From an uncultured bacterium (GTDB lineage Bacteria > Planctomycetota > Uabimicrobiia > Uabimicrobiales > JABWCH01), in NCBI GenBank assembly GCA_938003875.1, contig CALKWO010000188.1, positions 1 to 26,159 on the forward strand: a stretch of 26,159 nt of DNA, written 5' to 3'. Both the position numbers and the translations under genes were made by a program. Position 1 is the first letter of the stretch, and every line of letters begins with the position of its first letter. Below, piece by piece: positions 22,381-26,159 of the stretch. A model generated the notes under the pieces. The model made no database searches and was not told the origin of the DNA. It saw only the letters and a program-made list of their open reading frames with translations.

Positions 22381-22417
22381 TTCTGAATATAATTCATTCC
22401 ATGACAAGAGGTTTGCT

Positions 22418-23554
22418 ATGCTTCATCGAATTGCATTATTAGCAGCTCTTTTTGGAAACCTTTTCTTTTGTTTTGCCCTACCCTGGCTCATAGACGCAGA
22501 AATCCCCACAGAATTTCGGCAAGAAAACATTATCAACCTGGACAAACTGGTATCAAAGCTATTGCTTCAAGAAGATTCTCTTTCTCAATATCTCTATTCC
22601 CGATTCCCCACAGAAACAAAAGAAATGTTGAAAACAGAGAAAAAACAATCCCGACTCATAGAAGCGATTTTAAAAGAAATCAATAAAATTTTGGACGAAG
22701 AAAATTTTCAAAATTTACCAGAATTCCAGAAAAGCCTGGAAGATTTTGGAGAGAATAGAAAATATTTCTATGCCAGCCTCCTACAGAAAGAGTACCAGGA
22801 TTGCCTATCTCCCGTATCTAACTATTGGATACACCATCCTACCTTCAGGCAGTTTTTATTGTTTGGTACCTATAAACAAGAAAATCTTATGTATATTGTC
22901 AGCACTTCTTCTGGTATCGCTCTTTCCATAGGATTTTTTTCTTTGCTTATCAGCATAGTCTTGGGAATCCTTTTTATTTTTTTGGAATTCCATCCCACTA
23001 CAAGCAAGTGGGCACACACTATAGAAAAAATTCTGGGATATTTCCCTCGCCTGTTTCTATTGATCTTCTTTTGTGCCTTATTCAAATTGCAAGAGACATC
23101 ACAACTTTCCTGGGATATACGATACTATCTTATGGCAGGATTAGGAGTCACAGGAGCGATTTTTATATCTTCCCAGACATACGAAGAAATCTGCGAACTC
23201 AAAGAAAAGCTGTTTGTCTCTTTTGCCTATTCTCTTGGCTATAGTTCTTTTATGGTTTTTTTAAAGCACATTCTGCACAACTGCTCCAGCCTGCCTGTAA
23301 GCATTGTCAAACAAATGAGAGACAATATCCTCTTTCTGTCGATTTTGACTTTTATAGGAGTTGTCCACCTTCAGCCAGAAGATTTAGGCAGTGTGATTTT
23401 TAAATTATACAATACAGCAGAGACATTTTTTCAAGGTTGGTGGATTCTTTTCTTCCCCTGTGCGTTCCTTACCTGGCTCATTTTTTTCTTTGATTTGCTA
23501 GGCGAAGAACTCAAAAGAAGGATGGAAAAAAGAAAAATTTCTATCATTAAATAA
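22418..23554 (+). CDS. Orphan DppC-like ABC transporter permease
   Basis: A 378-residue membrane protein. A first membrane helix (about 5-25) is followed by a roughly 130-residue extracytoplasmic stretch, then by five hydrophobic segments in the order of DppC/OppC-type permeases. The segment before the second helix (HPTFRQFLLFGTY) resembles the HPLGTD-type motif of the family. The cytoplasmic coupling loop AYSLGYSSFMVFLKHILHN matches the EAA-like loop (AxSLGAsxxrIixrHILPN). The C-terminus (GWWILFFPCAFLTWLIFFFDLLGEELKRRM) is the characteristic DppC ending. No DppB, ATPase or binding protein gene is in the window. The call is from motif order and the sequence is divergent. AAGAGG lies six nt before the ATG. 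Confidence 0.7.
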   Translation: MLHRIALLAALFGNLFFCFALPWLIDAEIPTEFRQENIINLDKLVSKLLLQEDSLSQYLYSRFPTETKEMLKTEKKQSRLIEAILKEINKILDEENFQNLPEFQKSLEDFGENRKYFYASLLQKEYQDCLSPVSNYWIHHPTFRQFLLFGTYKQENLMYIVSTSSGIALSIGFFSLLISIVLGILFIFLEFHPTTSKWAHTIEKILGYFPRLFLLIFFCALFKLQETSQLSWDIRYYLMAGLGVTGAIFISSQTYEEICELKEKLFVSFAYSLGYSSFMVFLKHILHNCSSLPVSIVKQMRDNILFLSILTFIGVVHLQPEDLGSVIFKLYNTAETFFQGWWILFFPCAFLTWLIFFFDLLGEELKRRMEKRKISIIK

Positions 23555-23573
23555 TAGAATCGAATTTGTAGCC

Positions 23574-23650
23574 GCAGGGTTGCGCCGAAAATGACTATCT
23601 ATTCGAAAAAGACGACCTTCAGCGCAATCCCTGCGTCTTTTGCCAATAGA
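23574..23650. repeat. Two interlocking inverted repeats between convergent genes
   Basis: Pair A is GCAGGGTTGCGC (23574-23585) with GCGCAATCCCTGC (23622-23634), complementary except for one extra base. Pair B is TCTATT-CGA-AAAAGACG (23598-23614) with CGTCTTTT-GCC-AATAGA (23634-23650). The arms alternate A-B-A-B, a pseudoknot-like order. Confidence 0.75.
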
Positions 23651-23661
23651 GACTAACGGAA

Positions 23662-25887
23662 TCACTCAGGAATGACTCTTTTTAGGGTATCGAGAAGAAG
23701 CTTTTGATCAAAGGTAGGTTTACTGATATAGGCATTGGCACCAGCTAAAAGTCCTTTTTTTCTGTCTTCCTCCGAAGAGAGCATCGTCAACAGAATAACA
23801 GGTAAATTTTTATATTTTTGATCTTGCCTTAGACGGGTTGTCAATTCCAGACCATCCATGTTAGGCATGGTTATATCGCTCACGACAGCGTCTATGGGAT
23901 GTAAGGCGAGTTTTTCCATTGCATCTGCCCCATCTACGGATTCTATCACCTCATAGCCTCCTGCTTCCAGAATACGCTTTATGCGGATTCTTATCGTGAT
24001 GCTATCTTCTACCATAAGAATCTTTTTAGGACGAAGTACAGGCCTTATCTTCTTATTTTGTGTGACAGCTAATACCTTTTGCTGTAAAAGTACTAGCAGC
24101 TCATGAGGGTTTAAGACCAGGCATATCTCGCCTGTTCCTAATATACTAGAGCCTGATATACATGGAATATGCTCTATCAAAGGAGATTTAGGCTTTAAGA
24201 CAATCTCTTTCTCTTCTAAAATTTGATCGACAAGAATAGCCATTTTTTTATTGTTTACATCCAGGACAACACAAGAAAAAAGAGGAGAGGCTGACGAAGT
24301 TCTTTCTGAAGTTACAGGTTGTGCAGAAACGATCCAATCCTTTCGTTTGCATTGCACAAGGCTCGAAAGCTTGGCCACAGAAATAGGAATGCCATCCATT
24401 AAAACAATATCTCTGCCTTCCATAGTCAGCAAATTTTCTTTTTTCACAAAGAAGGATTTTAGGACAGACTCTACAGGAATGGCGTACTTTTCTCTTTCTT
24501 CTGTCTGAACAATCAGGACAGATTCCGTTGACATAGTGACAGGAAGAAATATCTTGAACTTACAGCCATGTCCATAGGACGAATCCAAAGAGATATTTCC
24601 TTTGAGTTGGGCAACGCTTTTCTTTACCACGGATAGTCCCATTCCTCTTCCTGATACTTCTGTAATAAAAGAACTCGTTGACAGGCCAGGCTCAAAGATA
24701 AGAGAATATATCTGTTCCTCTGTCATTTCTGAAATTTGCTCTCGGCTATACAACCCCTGTTTTATAGCAGTATTCTGGATTGTTTTCTTATCTAAACCTC
24801 GCCCGTCATCCTGCACTTCTATCACAATATAATTGGACTTTGTCTGATAAGCCCGTAAGATAAGATTTCCGTCAGTTTTTTTGCCAGCTTTTTCGCGCTC
24901 TTCCGATGTTTCTATGCCGTGGATAATCGCATTGGAAAGGAGATGCATCAGAGGAGCTTTCATTTCTTCCAATATTTTTTTATCTACTTTGATTTGAGAG
25001 CCTTCTATGGAAAAATGGATTTTCTTGCCCTGCTCCTTCTCCATATCTCTTACCATCCTTTGGAAAAAGGAAAAGAGTATATCCAGAGGAAGAAGCCTTA
25101 TCTCTCGGATGTTTTCTTCAAGCTGGCTTATATAGGAGTCTAATCTTGCATTATCTTCATAGAGCTTATTTTTTATGCCTTCCAATAGCAGTCCAAAATT
25201 TCTGGAATGATTTTTCAAGGACGGGTTTTCGCCATAGTATCCTTCTATCTCTTTCGATAAATATTCCCATTTCTCCAGGATATTTTCTAAATTGGAAAAA
25301 CGCTCTTCTATTCTGAATCTGGCAACATTCAGCTCTCCTACCTCGTTCATCAGAATATCTATCTTTTGCATTTCGACGCGAATCGTTTCTATCTTGAACG
25401 GAGATTCCTCAAAATTTTCCTGGATTTTTACGGAAACCAGCAAATCGTTCGCAGGGTTTAATGCCTGGGTTCTTCTGGGAGTATCCGACATCTTATTTCG
25501 TTTTTCTGTATTGATGAAAAATTTTATCTGAGAGATGATTTCAGAAACAACAACCTTCGATGGTACGCCTTTGGCCGCTTCTTCGACAAGAGCATAAAGA
25601 GCATTCACTCCTTGATACAATACAGAGATTATATTCTCTGTGAATTGCAATTTTTTTTTACTTGCTGCGCTAAAAATATCCTCCATCCGATGAGATAGAA
25701 TTTCAATATCATACAAATTTAGTATCCTTGCAGCACCTTTCAGGCTATGCATTTCTCGGAAAATTTCTTGCAATGTCTGAAGGTTTTCATGATCTTTTTC
25801 TAATTGCATAAGACCCTGCTCTATACGCTTTAGACGCTCCTGGCTCTCTGCATAAAAAAGCTCTTGCATTTCTTTATCATCAAGCAT
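23662..25887 (-). CDS. Hybrid CheA-type histidine kinase with C-terminal receiver
   Basis: A 741-residue CheA-family kinase. In order it has an Hpt domain (1-110) with phospho-acceptor H47 (MHSLKGAARI), no clear P2 domain, a dimerisation/long helical segment (about 165-300), HATPase_c (about 305-445, HLLSNAIIHGIE, DDGRGLD, GRGMGLSVV), a CheW-like domain (about 455-605) and a receiver (about 620-741) with D671 (VVSDITMPNMDG). This is the layout of ChpA/FrzE-like chemosensory kinases that control pili, gliding or signalling other than flagella. No MCP, CheW, CheB or CheR genes are near. AGAGG lies five nt before the ATG. The output pathway is unknown. Confidence 0.93.
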   Translation of the reverse strand: MLDDKEMQELFYAESQERLKRIEQGLMQLEKDHENLQTLQEIFREMHSLKGAARILNLYDIEILSHRMEDIFSAASKKKLQFTENIISVLYQGVNALYALVEEAAKGVPSKVVVSEIISQIKFFINTEKRNKMSDTPRRTQALNPANDLLVSVKIQENFEESPFKIETIRVEMQKIDILMNEVGELNVARFRIEERFSNLENILEKWEYLSKEIEGYYGENPSLKNHSRNFGLLLEGIKNKLYEDNARLDSYISQLEENIREIRLLPLDILFSFFQRMVRDMEKEQGKKIHFSIEGSQIKVDKKILEEMKAPLMHLLSNAIIHGIETSEEREKAGKKTDGNLILRAYQTKSNYIVIEVQDDGRGLDKKTIQNTAIKQGLYSREQISEMTEEQIYSLIFEPGLSTSSFITEVSGRGMGLSVVKKSVAQLKGNISLDSSYGHGCKFKIFLPVTMSTESVLIVQTEEREKYAIPVESVLKSFFVKKENLLTMEGRDIVLMDGIPISVAKLSSLVQCKRKDWIVSAQPVTSERTSSASPLFSCVVLDVNNKKMAILVDQILEEKEIVLKPKSPLIEHIPCISGSSILGTGEICLVLNPHELLVLLQQKVLAVTQNKKIRPVLRPKKILMVEDSITIRIRIKRILEAGGYEVIESVDGADAMEKLALHPIDAVVSDITMPNMDGLELTTRLRQDQKYKNLPVILLTMLSSEEDRKKGLLAGANAYISKPTFDQKLLLDTLKRVIPE

Positions 25888-25952
25888 TGTAACCTCTTAA
25901 TTATAAAGGATTTAGATAAAGAGAACGATAATGATAAGGATAACGAAAAAGA

Positions 25953-25981
25953 TCTATCTGGACTTTTTACACAAACGTCAA
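25953..25981 (-). promoter_or_regulatory. Possible promoter of the CheA-type kinase
   Basis: On the minus strand TTGACG (25981-25976) is followed after 17 nt by GATAGA (25958-25953), a poor -10. It lies about 65 nt upstream of the start codon, downstream (on this strand) of the structured repeats. Confidence 0.35.
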
Positions 25982-26009
25982 GGTTCTCTTAAATGCATTT
26001 GAAGAATGA

Positions 26010-26159
26010 CAATTGTGTCGCTCGCTCCAAGAGAAGCCTGTGCAGGCTAAGCAGTACTATGTAATAGTGCTGCTTCAGCCTGGGGTAGAAACCATGCTCT
26101 TTTTCAATTGTGTCGCTCGCTCCAAGAGAAGCCTGTGCAGGCTAAGCAGTACTATGTAA
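26010..26159. repeat. 95-bp tandem structured repeat running off the window
   Basis: A 55-bp segment (26010-26064) recurs without change at 26105-26159, where the window ends, giving a 95-bp period. The unit contains a long hairpin: CAGGCT (26043-26048) with AGCCTG (26077-26082), then 12 further pairs between 26049-26060 and 26064-26075, with a GTA loop and one bulged C (26076). No coding frame is supported. Confidence 0.9.

Noticed and set aside
26010..26159. Integron attC-like array
   Set aside because: The repeats fold into hairpins but lack the GTTRRRY / RYYYAAC core sites, and there are no cassette genes or integrase.

Overview
The window is AT-rich by eye and densely coded, with 25 intact protein genes, one broken gene, two tRNAs and several families of palindromic non-coding repeats. 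It looks like a chromosomal piece of a Gram-negative (diderm) bacterium. The evidence is a heptose-bisphosphate phosphatase (LPS precursor pathway), a secreted GH13 enzyme, a type IV-type prepilin, a ChaN-like exported protein and GGAG-type ribosome binding sites. The oxygen-sensitive 2-oxoacid:acceptor oxidoreductase genes suggest an anaerobic or facultative metabolism. The taxon cannot be fixed from the sequence alone. The dispersed palindromes and gene style would fit an AT-rich Planctomycetota-like lineage, but that is a weak guess.

Layout. 49-5086 (minus): prepilin-like protein, secreted isoamylase/GlgX-like GH13 enzyme, a terminator, class-3-type aldehyde dehydrogenase and an EI24/CysZ-like membrane protein. 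5391-7980 (plus): NifU, NifS and a short PSP1/RicT-like protein, an Fe-S assembly operon headed by an inverted repeat. 7981-8396 holds only palindromic repeats. 8397-9301 (minus): 6-phosphogluconolactonase, preceded by the last ~57-60 codons of a destroyed glucose-6-phosphate dehydrogenase gene. 9377-11467 (minus): a sensor histidine kinase with a TPR-like sensor region. 11694-14156 (minus): an antitoxin/PIN-toxin pair, a ChaN-PDZ protein with an in-frame (Asp-Lys)n repeat, and GmhB.

14224-20106 (minus) is the metabolic centre: vorD-vorB(alpha)-beta-gamma-nuoE-nuoF-hoxU-like. It is a four-subunit 2-oxoacid:acceptor oxidoreductase followed by a complete NADH-binding diaphorase module. I infer that oxidation of a 2-oxoacid to its acyl-CoA is coupled to NAD(H) directly, or through a dedicated ferredoxin:NAD unit. 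A leader with hairpins precedes the operon, and a three-copy hairpin array interrupts it between the beta and gamma genes.

20487-21623 (minus) is an unrecognised coiled-coil protein with an excisionase/MerR-like helix at its C-terminus. tRNA-Val and tRNA-Asp (plus) follow a near-consensus promoter. Then come a 77-residue acidic protein, an orphan DppC-like permease (plus) and a hybrid CheA-type kinase with its own receiver (minus). The window ends inside a 95-bp tandem repeat whose hairpin also occurs at 20393-20451 with a compensatory base-pair change. This structured repeat and the vor-nuoEF-hoxU operon are the items most worth following up.
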